Positions 39,006 to 51,600 of a stretch of DNA of 64,000 nt are shown here, piece by piece. The position numbers were made by a program, and so were the translations under genes. The notes under the pieces are model-generated. The model was not told the DNA's origin and made no database searches. It saw only the letters and a program-made list of their open reading frames with translations. The stretch spans positions 62,001 through 126,000 of the forward strand of contig VZTG01004191.1 of assembly GCA_013397845.1 (NCBI GenBank), given 5' to 3'. Numbering within the stretch: the first letter of the stretch is position 1; every line of letters starts with the position of its first letter. This DNA is from Melanocharis versteri (Eukaryota > Chordata > Aves > Passeriformes > Melanocharitidae).

Positions 39006-40637
39006 TCAATGGCTCACAGCTGCTTCCTCAGGTAGTTTTATTATGCATGTTACCAATTCAGCAAGCTTGGATTTCTTTTCCAAAATGGTAATAAATCCCT
39101 GGTGACTCTGATGCAAAATATCTTCTTTGGAAATATGATTTCTTGGCTTTGAAAAAAGGATATGTGGTGATTGGTGTAAATAAAAACAGTTCTTTAAGGT
39201 GTACTGGTCTGTGATAACCCCACCAGCAACTAAGCAGTGACCCATTTCATTGTTGTCACTGGTGATCCCAATCACCTCAGAATACAAGTTCTTCAGCACT
39301 GGATAGCAGTGAATTACTTGCCAAACATAGAAACTATGTAGGAAATTCTCCATTTCTTTCAGCTGTGCTGCTGTTCTCTTTATAGGAATGTACTGCAGGT
39401 TCCCATCAGCCAACACCCTCTGTCCACTCAGCTGGGTGATCTCTGCAGCCCTTAGGGGAAAATGCTGCATTTAAATTTCCTGATGCTAGAGGCATTTTAC
39501 TTAGCTGTAAAATCTCTTCTTCCTTGAGGAAAGAAGCAGAAATGTGACATAGTTGCATAAGGGGTCATTAGAAAGGTGGTGATGTAGGACATCTTCAGCT
39601 TAGAGCTGTTTCCATAAATAGATCTTTTGTGTCTTGAACTGGCTGTAATATAGGCAGGTGCCAGTTTTTTTTCCAGAAGTGTGTAATGGTTATATACTGG
39701 CACACAAATATTGGATATTTCCCTGCTGAATTACTGGAACAGGTTAAACCCCACTTTTTCTCCATTTCCTGTAATTCAAAGTTGCTGGAAAGTAAGGATG
39801 GATAAAGACCCTTAAGCTTAACTGGCCAGACTTTCTTAAGCAGCAGTAGTTGATACATCTTTTCAGAGGAAATCTGTATGAATTATCTTTGTTAACAGAT
39901 GTTAACAGCAGTGTCCAAGTAAGAGGACATGATTTATCATCCAGACTTAGTTTTGACTGTCTTTGACAGTCCCAAACCTTTAGGTGTATTGTGTCTGATG
40001 TATCAGTTAAGGCTCCATAAGAAAATGCTCTTGCCTTAAAATAGGCTAGATTTCTGAACAGAATATGTGACAAAGCCCCATAACTTGTTTCTGCTCATTT
40101 TTATTTTATTTTGAGAGTCGATGTAATTCAGACTCCACTGGTAATGGAATTTGAAGGCTGTAACATTTATTGAAAAGCAGTAACTCAGACTGTAGCCAGC
40201 ACCTCAAATAGTGGTCAATGGTCCCTGAAGTAGTAAGCAGTCATAAAGCTTGGGCTTCTGACAGCTATGCAAATATTAATAACAGCAGTCACAACATGTT
40301 CTTCAGTCTCAGGAAACTAATTTTATGGCAAGGGATTTTTTATCATTTTAGATGGTAACAGCTGTATTTTTTTTCCCATCATTTGCTCCCATATTCTGGA
40401 AAGCAGCGAGTGCATATAAAGAAGCAAATACCCTTAAAACGCTGTCCTGGCTATTCGGCCGATCGCTGTCCCTAAGGACAGCAGTACCATTCCTGCTTCA
40501 GGATCAGCTGCTTTCCTGCACCTCTGTCTCTTTCTAACTGTCAAACTTGTAAGTCTGATCTCAACTTGTGCCTGAGCAGCAAAATTTTCTACCAATTTTA
40601 AAGCTGAATCTGGAGATAATAATAACTGTTCTACCAG
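39006..40637 (-). pseudogene. Possible decayed protein-coding sequence, parent unknown
   Basis: On the minus strand, protein-like open stretches follow one another in changing frames. 40637-40437 has 67 open codons, including SPDSALKLVENFAAQAQ. About 40313-40216 includes FMTAYYFRDH. 40073-39744 has 109 codons, including LTWTLLLTSVNKD. 39858-39595 has 87 codons, and 39470-39006 has 154 codons, including LYSEVIGITSDNNEMGH. One frame change between 39858 and 39497 occurs at a run of A residues, a common site for decay. The composition looks like coding sequence rather than random AT-rich frames. I do not recognise the family and see no poly(A) remnant or flanking duplications, so a retrocopy is not proven. 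It could also be an old element coding region or chance. Confidence 0.4.
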
Positions 40638-42050
40638 TTATTTCCTTTCTTCCCTAAAGTGTAAATGAAAGATTCACAAGTGTCTGAGTTTTAATTGGGA
40701 GGGTCAGTTTAAATTGTAAGGTTCAGCCTCAGCAGCAAAGCACTGTCTAGCAAAATTAGGTTTGTGTTTAATGAAAAAAAAAATCTTGTTATACATTGTT
40801 GAACATAGCATAGTAAACTAACATGTTTCCATGGCATAAAACAATTATTATTACAGTGAAGTTAGACAGGATGTTGGTGTACATGTAGAATGCCCTGATG
40901 TGTTTGAAAAAGAGTTTGATTTTCTTAAGCAAGCCTGGTTTTTCCTGGTTCAGGTTTTTTCTGCACTGTGGTTTCTGATGAAAACTGTCTTTGGCACACT
41001 GTATTAGTTTGTATACCAGAACAGAATAATGAATTATGGTGAAGATTTACACTTTATTTGTATGTAGCACAACAAATAATCAAAAATACTTCGTATATAA
41101 ATCTTCAAGTGATTTTTTTTTAAAGCTGAAACTAGTGTTCTTTCAGTTTACTGGCTCCTGTTTCAGAATTGATTTCCTTTCCCCTGTTAATAGCCTGCAT
41201 GTAGCGACTGAAGGTGGAGTGTAATGTAAATCAAGAAGCATATCTACCCTCGTAATAAAATTTATGGTGTAGTATAATTTATTTCAGCTTTTTTTTTGTT
41301 TTTGTTTTAGACTTCATTTGAATTTTTAACATTCATGAGTGACTTACATGTTGTAAAAGCTCCAAGAAGTAAAACTTGTCAGTCACTGTCATTAGAAGTT
41401 ACAGCAGTATCACAAACCTAATGACTAAATTAACAAATAAAGAACAGATCTCTTTGGTTTTTAAGACCTTTCTGAATTTTGCTAAGGTCAGTTTGCAGTC
41501 CCTTTGCTTGGAAATGTGTATTTATCCATGTGGCTGTGTTTGTACAGAACCTCCTCCCACCAGTGATTGCATGCCTAAATTTAATCCCTATGATTTATGG
41601 TGAACAATTCAATTTCTAAGTGCCTTAATGATTTTCATAGAGGCTGCTGAGTAACTGCACATAGCGATGTGTGGAGACACTATAATTCCTGAAACACTAA
41701 ACAGGTATTGATGATGAAGTGGATGCATTAACTTCCAAAACGACTTCGATGTTTTCTTACAGTAAATGTAAAATCCCTCTTTAAAATAGGTTTGAAAGTA
41801 GTATGCCAAGAACAAAAACCTGGGAAATGCATTGAACTATCATTTAGTGACAATTCTGCTAGGAGCAGGGAATTGTCAGAACAGAAAAAATAACAGGAAT
41901 TGAAGGCAACCTGCAGTACAGGATGGATTCATTTATAGATGACCGAGGCATAGCCTAAAATGGACATAGATGTGTAGTTTCAGTTTTCAGTAGGGATGAT
42001 GATATTGATCATTATGAAAAGTCAGGATTAATAATAATAATCATTAACAG

Positions 42051-42330
42051 AGAAACATAGGATCATTCCACTTGGAAAAGGCCTCTAAGATCATTTGGTC
42101 CAACCTTTAACCTTACACTGCCAAGTCCAACACTAAACCACGTCCCCAGGTGCCACATCTACACATCTTTTAGAAGCCTCCAGGGGTGGTGACTCCACCA
42201 TTGCCCTGGGCAGCCTGTGCCGATGCTGGACAACCCTTTCTGTGAAGACATTTTTCCTAATACACAATCTATATATCTCCATTTTCAACTTGAGGCATTT
42301 TCTCTCATACTCCACTTTGCTATGACAATT
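42051..42330 (-). repeat. CR1 LINE fragment, inverted
   Basis: The stretch begins near GAAACATAGGATCATTCCAC and continues TCATTTGGTCCAACC, CACTGCCAAGTCCAACAC, GGGTGGTGACTCCACC and CTGGGCAGCCTGTGCC. It ends near CTTGAGGCATTTTCTCTC. This is a reverse-complement CR1 3' region of about 280 bp. It is one of the longest and best preserved copies in the window. Confidence 0.9.
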
Positions 42331-43138
42331 ATCCTCAACAAAGCTGCATGAAAAAGTAAAGTTTAATGTGCTCACATTATGCATCAGGTCATATCAATCC
42401 TGAAGGAAGAGAAATTGCAGTGCCAAAAGCAGGAAGGTGGGAACACAAGACTGAAGAAGTGCAAATGCAAGTTCCCATCTGAGTGTAAGAAGGAAATGAT
42501 TCAAATAACAACAGATTTAGTAATCTACAGTGCTTTGGAAGAGATTTTGAAGGAAGGTTATGTTACAGTGTTTAGTATTTTGTCAGTTTTTATGCATTGA
42601 ATATAGGCATTAGACTATTCAGGGAGTTAGAATGGAAGAATATATATCTAAAGAAACGGGGATCTTGATAACAGATCACAAGGCTGCTCGTGATACGTTC
42701 GTGCTTCAGTATTCTGTCAAATCACCTTTCTGCTCATGATATTTGGGTTAGACAGCAAAAAGTCTGGAAAATTCAGGTTTACGTATTCCATAGTATTGTT
42801 TTTTATATGATTAAAATATATTAAATGGACCTTTTGCTCTGTAGTTATTTTTGGAAGAAAACAACTCCTCTAAGTGGAGAAATTAAAAATGATTTTAAAA
42901 TTGAAATGAGGACAGCCGCATGGAGGTAAAGTTTCATTTGCTTCATTGCTAGTATCTAAAGCTAAATTCAATTCTGTTTTTCAACACATTAAATACCACT
43001 GCTAAAATTCTTGGTCATAGTTACATTATTACAGGTATATCTGTTACAAGTACAATTACTGCATTTTGTAACGTACTTGAAAATTACTACCCAAATGTGG
43101 ACTGCTACAGTAATTATGGTTACTTTTTTCTTTCATAG

Positions 43139-43198
43139 GCAATCAATATAACACCAGAAACCTACTGGTTTTTGTCTTGGAAAATGGATTATCTATAA
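43139..43198 (+). other. Candidate alternative ATRNL1 terminal coding exon (speculative)
   Basis: A strong acceptor (TACTTTTTTCTTTCATAG, ending at 43138) is followed by GCA. If joined to the phase-0 end of the exon at 36058, it would add 19 codons (AINITPETYWFLSWKMDYL) and then TAA at 43196-43198. AATAAA lies at 43245-43250. Such an exon would give an ATRNL1 protein lacking the transmembrane helix. Human ATRN is known to make a secreted form by alternative splicing, so the idea has precedent in the family. The match could easily be chance in a 28-kb intron. Confidence 0.15.
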
Positions 43199-44489
43199 TA
43201 TCTATAATTTATTTTCTTGGAGTTGTAAGGTCAATTGTATGGAGAATAAATCTCGAGGCTGTACAATATTCTCCAAAAGCTTGATGTGCCCAAATCCAAT
43301 ACAGCATTTTCCAAAATGCTTCCCATGAATCCTAAAGTATTGCTAAAATGAGGAGGTGTTTTCTGATGATTAGATTATACATTTTTTATTTTAGGTAATG
43401 CTAAAACAGTTAACATTTGTCTTAAAATATACCAGAACAAGGTTGCCAACCATATCATGCCAACTTCTACACCACTATAATAAATGTAAATGTTAAATTC
43501 ATTATTCTTCTGGGTACATTTCTTTTTCCAATCACCTTAGAAAAAGCTTAATAGGAGGCACCAGAATATCTGTAAATATTTAACATAGTTGATGTATTTC
43601 TGAGAAAGCAGAAGCCCCGTTAATAGTTCAGCTGATAATTTAAGGGAACCAAAATACCTAATTAAGAGATAATTAGTCCTCAGTGATGCATAGTTTTAAT
43701 TGGTGTATAATATGAATGTCTGAGATAAGAACTCGTGTAACTGATGTGCCAGTTGTGTAGGGCTTTCTTTTCCAGGCAGACCCAGGCATCATCTTCCCCT
43801 TATTCTGGTGGTTGTATAACACAATAGAGATGTATAGATATGGTATTTGCTAATAAAAATTATCTCCCTATAATGTTTAGCAGGTAGATACTGATTTTTT
43901 TCTCGTGTAATCTCCATTTCTCTTATATACTTACTGAAGTAAATTTTAGTCAGAAAATTTAGAATGCAATAAAAACAAAGTTTCTTCCAGATAACTTATG
44001 TTTGTTCAAGACTTTTGATTAGCTATAGAAAAATAAATCAATTATTCATCTTGGGATTTGGGGTGGGAACATATGGCGGGGTATAGGAACCTTTTGTTCA
44101 ATAACAAGAAAAAACACTTTGAAATATTAAGATTCTCCCTGAAGAAAACATCTATGCCTTGTTGAACTGCAGAAGCCTATAAAGGTCATGCACAGTGGCT
44201 TCAGAATTATTTGAAAGTAAATGTTTGGCTCATAGGGGATCAGAATGGAAATGGGAAGCTGGTGGGAGAGAATAGGTATTTTCAAACTATTTATCATGAC
44301 TGTCAGAAACTCCTTTGTCAGAAGGATTAATATCACCTTAGTTGCCCTCTCTGATCAGGATTTTATAGAAAAATGTGGGCAGTGTACAGGATTTCTGTTT
44401 CTTAGGTCTTTGTTTAAATTTGGGTTTCTACCAAATCCATGCTTTTCAACATTTCTTAGTAAACAAGGTCAGTGGCCTGAAATCAGTTT

Positions 44490-44900
44490 AAAAAGTTCAG
44501 CGTAGGGTGTTTGTGAGGAAGACTTCTCAAGAGCACGTCTGCTAAGTAGCGATGATGATGATGGTCAGCCTCACCAATATCACGGTGGTCCTGGCACGGA
44601 GTTTCAGGGTTAGGAGGAGCAGCTCTCGTGTCTCCTAAGCTCCTCTGGCTGCAGGTGCTCATGCACATCGTGGCATTGCCCTGCAACAACGGCATGTGGT
44701 CACTTGTGCTGTGACCTGGGGCTGAATGTGACCTCTGAGCACTGAACCAGCGAGGTGTGTGATGGTGAGCTCGCTCCGAGCCAGTGCACCTGCAGCAAGA
44801 ACTTCCCAGTGCTGGGTGGCCTTGGCAGCACTGGCTGCAAATACAGCTCTGGGGTTTTGCGTTGAGCTTCAGAGCTTAATTCCTCAGGCCGTGGCAAAAT
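44490..44900. other. GC-richer, CpG-containing patch
   Basis: About 400 bp is visibly richer in G+C than its surroundings and holds around ten CpG dinucleotides. Frames on both strands are broken by stops every 60-70 codons or less. I see no promoter elements beyond base composition. It may be the remains of an inserted element or a decayed coding sequence, but I recognise neither. Confidence 0.35.
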
Positions 44901-47900
44901 AGCTAGAAACTGTAGGAATGCTTACAGCTCAGTTTGTAGGGCTCTCTAAATCCCAGCTTTCCAAAAGCACTGGAGCTTCAGAAGTTGAGACTGTTTTATG
45001 TGCAGGAGCATTTTCAGGAGTGAACTCGGGTGTCATCAGCATCCTTAGTGCAGGGAGTGCTACCTTAGATTAAGCAGACGTTCACGCTTAAGAATGTTTA
45101 TTTTAGTGAACATTAGTATTTTCGGTGGCACTCTCGTGTGTCAGAGATATTGCAGTCACAGATGCAAGGAGTTGAGCTTCATATTTGCTGCTAGAAACAA
45201 TTCTTGAAACTGGAAAATAGTTGCCATATATTGATCTTTAGGAGCTCTTTAAGGTATATTTCTTGTATGATATTTCGTTTCTATTTTTTTGAAAAGCTTG
45301 ATATTAATCTCTGAACCATTTGGCCAGTGTAATAATTCCTGTGATGAAATAACAAAATGAAAATATTACTCAGGGAGACTCCAGGATTTAAAAATCCAAA
45401 GCCATTCTGTGGTTCCTCGAGGATTAACTAATGCATATATGGGTTGAGCTGAGCTAACCAGTGTGAAGATATGAGGAAGTCACAGTCCACAAATGCCTTT
45501 CCTGAGAAACGCAGAAGGAATAGCACAAAACTGAGTAGAATCACAAGCTCTTTGTTTATCAGGAAGACAAGCTCAGGCCTGCAAACTTGGCTGATAATTG
45601 GGCAAATCCTGGGGAGCTGCTGGGGTCTCAGATTGTAGTGTGAATGCTCACTTCTTCAGACTGTGGGAAAGGGTGATACAGTTGTGATTCTGTTTGGTTT
45701 TATCATAAAACGCTGATTGTTTTTTTTTTAAATGCTTTCAGGACCTTTAAATTGTGATATTGATGTCATTTTAAAAATCTCTTTAATTCTTTTTCATCAG
45801 GAAGCTAATTTAATGTATTTTGAAGAAAACCAAAAAAAAATCCCATAAACTGCTTGCTCTACATTAGACAAATATTTTGTGCCTTCAGGGAGACAGTGCA
45901 AACAATTATCAGACACAGCCAGATAAGCATATTAACCGTGAGAGTAGAGAGCTTGCAGGTGATCTGCTTCTTTTAAAATCTGACTTTAAGTACATTAGTT
46001 ACTTGTCATTACTTTTTCATGTAAGCACCTGATTTCATTGCTACCTAGGTGTTACATCTCACGAATGATAAATCCAGAAGGGGCTGCTTTGCTCATATAA
46101 TTTGAAATGAGACATAAACTAAAGGATAGGCTTTCATAGATTAATTGCAGTTTGAACTAGACTATATATTAAAAAAAAAAAATCACTCTTGGCCTATTTC
46201 TAAAAAGGGGATGTGCACTTGACTGCTGCCACGTGGTTCTGACTGTCAATTATTGCCACTGTTCAAAAGCATTTGATTCATAGGAAGTGTAGCTTTCCAT
46301 GGGCAGCTCTTGAAATATAATTTTGTGCCAGAAAGGAGAGTTTCCTCCTATAAAGGATGTGATGTTGTTGCAAATACCGTATACTTTTTCACCTTTTTTT
46401 TGGCTTTTCCCTGAACCTTCCAATATTTCAGTGTCCCTTAGGAGCTGTGGAAGCCAGAACTGGGTGTGCTTTTCCAAGTGTGATTGCATCTGTTTTGGAT
46501 GCAGAGTTAATGATGAACTTGAGGGGGCAGAAGAAGGGTGTTTTCCAGCAGCTCCCCCATGGACACACTGTGCTGCTGAGGGAAGCAGAGCAACCTTAGC
46601 TCCACCGTTCCTGCTCTTTCTTCTTGTGACTCCAGTCCATCCTTTTTGCTGCATTCAGTATTTGCCTCCATACACCCAGGAGTACCATAGCCCCTTCATC
46701 CCAGCATTGGGAATTTAATGATTATCTACCACAACCCCAAATGTTTTTCAATGTCACAAAGTCCAGAATAACATCCTTGAGAATGATCTTCATTCTCTGA
46801 TTCCACAATTATACTATCAAATCCAGTTTTTACTACTCTTACCTTCCCTTTATCCTCCTATACACATGGCTTGGAGTGACCTATTATTTTCACTTTCTTT
46901 CCTCAGCATGCCAAATCAAAATTTATTAATGATGATATTGTTTTCTTGCAAGTTACTGACAAGCTTTAACTAACACTAGAAAACTAAGATCCAAGTATCT
47001 TGCTGTGCCTTGCATTAGAAAAACATTTGTACAGATGTGAATCTCTATTTGCAATTACATTTCACGTTAGTTAAGAGTTTAATAAGTGCCATGCTGAATT
47101 TTTACTCTAGCTCCTCAAAGTGGGGGTTTTGTCAGAAGGGTTAATACAATGTCTTTACATGTAGAAACAGGAAAATATCCAGAATTACTGTAAGTTCTGT
47201 TACTCATATTGCTATGGATGTGTTGGGAATGGGTAAGGAGATATAGACATGAATTGAAGTGCAGTGATCTCCTGTGAAAATGTGTAAGAACTGCTGCTTA
47301 TAGAATACTTGTTTGGAACACGTATATTCTTAAAAGCTGATAAAATGGATTTTTAGACCAACATGCTCTACAGGTTTTTCTATTCTAGTACTACATTATT
47401 ATTTATCTTACATGATTTTTATTCATCGCTCTCATCTTTCATTGCTAGCTTTTCATTAACGTACTTCACAAAAAAAACGGGGAAGATGAATCTTGTGTCT
47501 TTCTTTCCTTCCTTTTTTGTTTTTGTTTCACGATGTCCTCATTTTGCTTTCTTGTCTTTTCTTTTTATTATTGTTCGTCACTGTGACGAGAAAAATACAC
47601 AAGACTGACATTGTTGCAGATTGCAGTCTTGTTAAAATTGCGGTATTAACTACGAGGCCAGGTAGTGAAAACCCATTCAAGCTGTCAGATATTCTCAAAT
47701 GAGTGAAATAAAAGCTGTTTGTATGTGTGTAGAATCATCATTACTCCTTTGTCTCCTAATACCATCTTTGTGCCGGCTTTGAATTGTTTTCATTTAAGGT
47801 AATTTTTTGTTTTGTTCTGTTCTCACTGGTAGAGTCTGAGAAATTCTCAGCTGCGTACGTATGAGAGGTTTACAGAAATTACTAATTTTCACTGATAAAG

Positions 47901-47952
47901 GTTTTTGTTTTAGTTATCTCTATTGGAAGTGCCAGGAGTTCTGACTTTGGGA

Positions 47953-48190
47953 AACACAGAATAGTTTATAGATGAACCTCTCAAAGTCTCCAGTCCAGCT
48001 CCCTGCTCAGCTCAGGGCAAACTTCAAAGCAAGGTCTGATTGCTCAGATCCTTGTCCAGTAATTTTCTTTCCTGCATCTGTTGCAGGTTCTGTCCATTGT
48101 ATCCATTCCTCTTTCTGTGCACCTCTCAGAAGACTCTGACTCCATTTTCTCTGCAACTTACCCATCCTTTCTTTGCCCTCTCTTTAAGAC
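47953..48190 (-). repeat. Degraded CR1 LINE fragment, inverted
   Basis: ACACAGAATAGTTTATAG, then CTCCAGTCCAGCTCCCTGC, CAGATCCTTGTCCAGT and GAAGACTCTGACTCC follow the order of CR1 3' sequence in reverse complement, with considerable divergence. Confidence 0.65.
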
Positions 48191-48619
48191 GTTCAAAGTT
48201 AATGACTTCTCTATATAGTAAAATGTGAGTTCAGTGAATTTACAGAAGACATTAAGATCAATATCAAAAATACAGTGCAATTCACTGCATTCTCCTTGAG
48301 AGCCCCTCCAAGCCCCAGGCTTTAAAAATAATGAAAATAGTTATAAATCTGAGGTGATTTTTTAAAATAATAAGTTGTGTAGCATAAATACGAGGCAGTT
48401 TCTTTTGGTATTTATTCAGCTGTTGGGCATTTTGAGCCAAATATTTATCTCTGCCTTTGTAAAGAAAATATATTACTTAAATGACATCTGGATAGTCTCC
48501 TTTTTTTCCTCCTTTTTGGCATGATTTCTTAAATATACATTCCTGGATTGAAAATTTGACCATGCTTATGTGTCCAGACCAGAGGTTGGAAAGAGCAAGG
48601 ATGGAGTACCTCTCTTAAT

Positions 48620-48670
48620 GGTTCAACTCAATTATCTTAGACGTGTTTTCCAACTTAAAAGATTCTATGA
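48620..48670 (+). repeat. CR1 3' tail remnant, forward
   Basis: AATTATCTTAGACGTGTTTT, then CCAACTTAAAAGATTCTATGA resembles the CR1 terminus (GATGATCTTAGAGGTCTTTT, then CCAACCT... and ATTCTATGA). The upstream part is too diverged to delimit. Confidence 0.7.
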
Positions 48671-51600
48671 ATATTCTTCAGTAGCAGCAAGGATAAAAAG
48701 GGGGGAAGAGTGTAAAACTGCATTTAAACTGAAATATAGGGGTAGAAATTCACAATTTTTTATTGTACTGTTAGACTTCGTGGTGTAGGAGGTAGGATGT
48801 CAGTTGAGAAGGGATGCATAAAATATATATGCAGAGGTTTAAAAGGGACTTCTTGGCTCTGCTTTCTCATTGGGGATGTTTTATTGTTCCACTCTTTAGC
48901 ATGAGCCTAGTGTAACTGTGTCACTGCATCCATGCTGAAACGAAGGCATTCAGTGACATTCTGAAGTGCTTTTGTCAGCTCTTTGGTGAGGATTCAACAG
49001 CAGACGTGCCTAAGCCACAGATATATCAGCACTCTTGTGGTTAAGATCCACGTGCACCAGTAAGAATAGATTTTTCCTTTTCTCTTGCCCTCTCTCTAGG
49101 CATTAGAAAAGGCAAAAAGCTATTTAATTCACATCATACCTGTATTAACTACTGTAAGCTGATAATGCTTTTTTTGTAAAATGATTATGTTGTTGGTTTG
49201 TTGGTTTTTTTTCCTAAACTAACAACACTTCATTTATATTCTGTGGGCATTAACCACAGAACTTGATTTGTTTTGAAAATCTTTTTTAGCTGTGTTCATC
49301 TGTGGCAAGGCAAGTGGTGGGAAAGAAAAATCAATTGCAGCTGTATTATTTGCAGTGTAATCAATTCACCTCTCCATTCTAACTAGAAGAGGCATCCTGA
49401 GGAGCTGGGAAAATGTTTGGGTCTTCATTTCATTGTAAAGACTGATACTCATCTCCTTACATCCACTTCCTTTGAATTTTATTTAAAGTTCACATAGATG
49501 AGGGCTACTTGAACACATCTTGAACATGGATATAATCACCCTATTCTTTTGACAGTACTTTGTCTATTTTGGTCTTATTATGGCTTTTCTTTGATCCATT
49601 TTCTGTACTCATTATTTAGACCTGAACAATGTCTAAAATTATGTGTTTAAAGTAATTTAATGGAAGGGAAGGAAGCAGTAACTTCTCAGTCCTTGGTTTT
49701 CATGAATACTAAATATTATTCTATCCAAGATTTGATTCCATTATTAATATTTTCATTAAAATAAATTTTACTTCTTTTTAGTATCTGCTAATGTAAATAA
49801 TAATTTACAAAAAGGGAAGGGCTATAAGCTTTATGTGCTGGGCCTCAAGTCTTGCAAATACACACAGAACAATTAAGTGGTTTTCTGACATACTATTTAT
49901 ATAGGCTCAGAGCTGACAGTAATCTTTTCTATTATCAGGATTTGTTTAACCTGAAACTGTTTAAGCAAATTTTTTCATAAACTCATCTATCCATTTTAAA
50001 AAACAGATTTCCTCATGATTTGAACTTAAAATAGTTTCACAATTCCTTTATTTCCATGTATAATCATTCTGTTTAGACATATTTGTTATTGTGCAACCAT
50101 TTTCTATGACAGCAGTGGCTCTTCATTCTTCCTGGTGTATATTCCCTTTTTTGTGTTTATACATGGCAGTCCTATTCCCTGTCAGCCTTTTATCCGGCTA
50201 AGCAAGTTCTGCTCTTTGTATGTAAGATTCATTTTCTGTTCCCCTCCTGGCCACCCTAATGGTTCTTCACCTTCTGCTTGAATCTTTCAGTGGAATGACA
50301 GGGCAGGATGCAGTTATTAGCCTGTCAAAACAGCCTTTTGCAGTTAGAAGATTAAATTGCACAGTACCATTGCTATTGTTACAATTTTGGTTACTCCATT
50401 AAGATGCCTCACATTCCATTTGTATTTTGCTTTATGCTTGGCTGGTGCAGTTTGAGGAAGTTGCTTTAGTGCTGTTTATTCTACACCTGTTGTAGCTGGA
50501 TGGAAAAGGGGCAGGACTTCTGTTTAAATAATAATAATAAAAAATTTCATAACAATTTAACTTAAAAAAATAAACTGATTTTGTTTGAGGTGACAAATTC
50601 AAATTATACTCTATACCATAGAATTCAGTCTGTTAAGGAAACCAGTGAAATCTGAGTGCCTCATTGCAATGCGTAGGTGCTTTATCATAGCAGTACCAAT
50701 GTGAATTTATACTCCTGAATTTGCAAATAATCTGTAAGATCATTAACTGGAGTTTCATTTGTGGGATGTTTTTGCGTGGTTTATCATTCACAGTGATAAA
50801 TTGCATGATATCATGGTATTGAACCAACACTTTCTGTTCAGGTCCACTCACACGCTGTCTCCATCAGCACAAATACTGAGTTACTGCAGTTGCATTCACT
50901 TTGTACAAAATACATCGTGTGTGACTTTGTATTTTTCTGAAATAACCTATGCTTAAATTCTTGCTTGTATTTTTTATTTTTTTTTTTGTGATATTTAAAC
51001 ATTACATTTGTTTAACCCCAGTCAGTGTGGTATAATCAAACAAATTGAGGTGGAAGGCATTTTTTATTTTGGTATTTTTAGTTGAAACTGATAATTATGG
51101 AAGATACAGTAGTGACAATTTACAGTAATGACAATTTACTATCAATGTGATATTAGGTGTGCTAAGGTTAATTGTGTTTTTTATCAGAAGGGACTTAATG
51201 GGAAATGCTACATCATTGCAATAACATTCCCAGCGTTTCTAAAGGGAAAGATTCAACTGTTATTAATTATATACAATGATAATGCTATGGTTTTTAAAGG
51301 CTTTTTAAACCTACAACATAGTGAAAGCAAGTTATTTAAATGATCATACTAAGAAATATCATACTTCAAAAATTCTACTGCTAAGCTGACACCTTTTGTG
51401 TTAATAGTGTTCAAACAGGAACTCAGGATACAAAGAGAACAAAATGAAAAGGCATACAAAGACATAAACCAGGATTAGTTGCCTTGAAGAACAGTGTTTT
51501 AAATAAAATTTTTAAAGCAGTTCCTTTGCTCTACTCAGCTCTTCTTGGTTTTAACTCGCGAATTCAGAGGATAGTAAAAATTGCAAAGAGGTTTAGAAAA

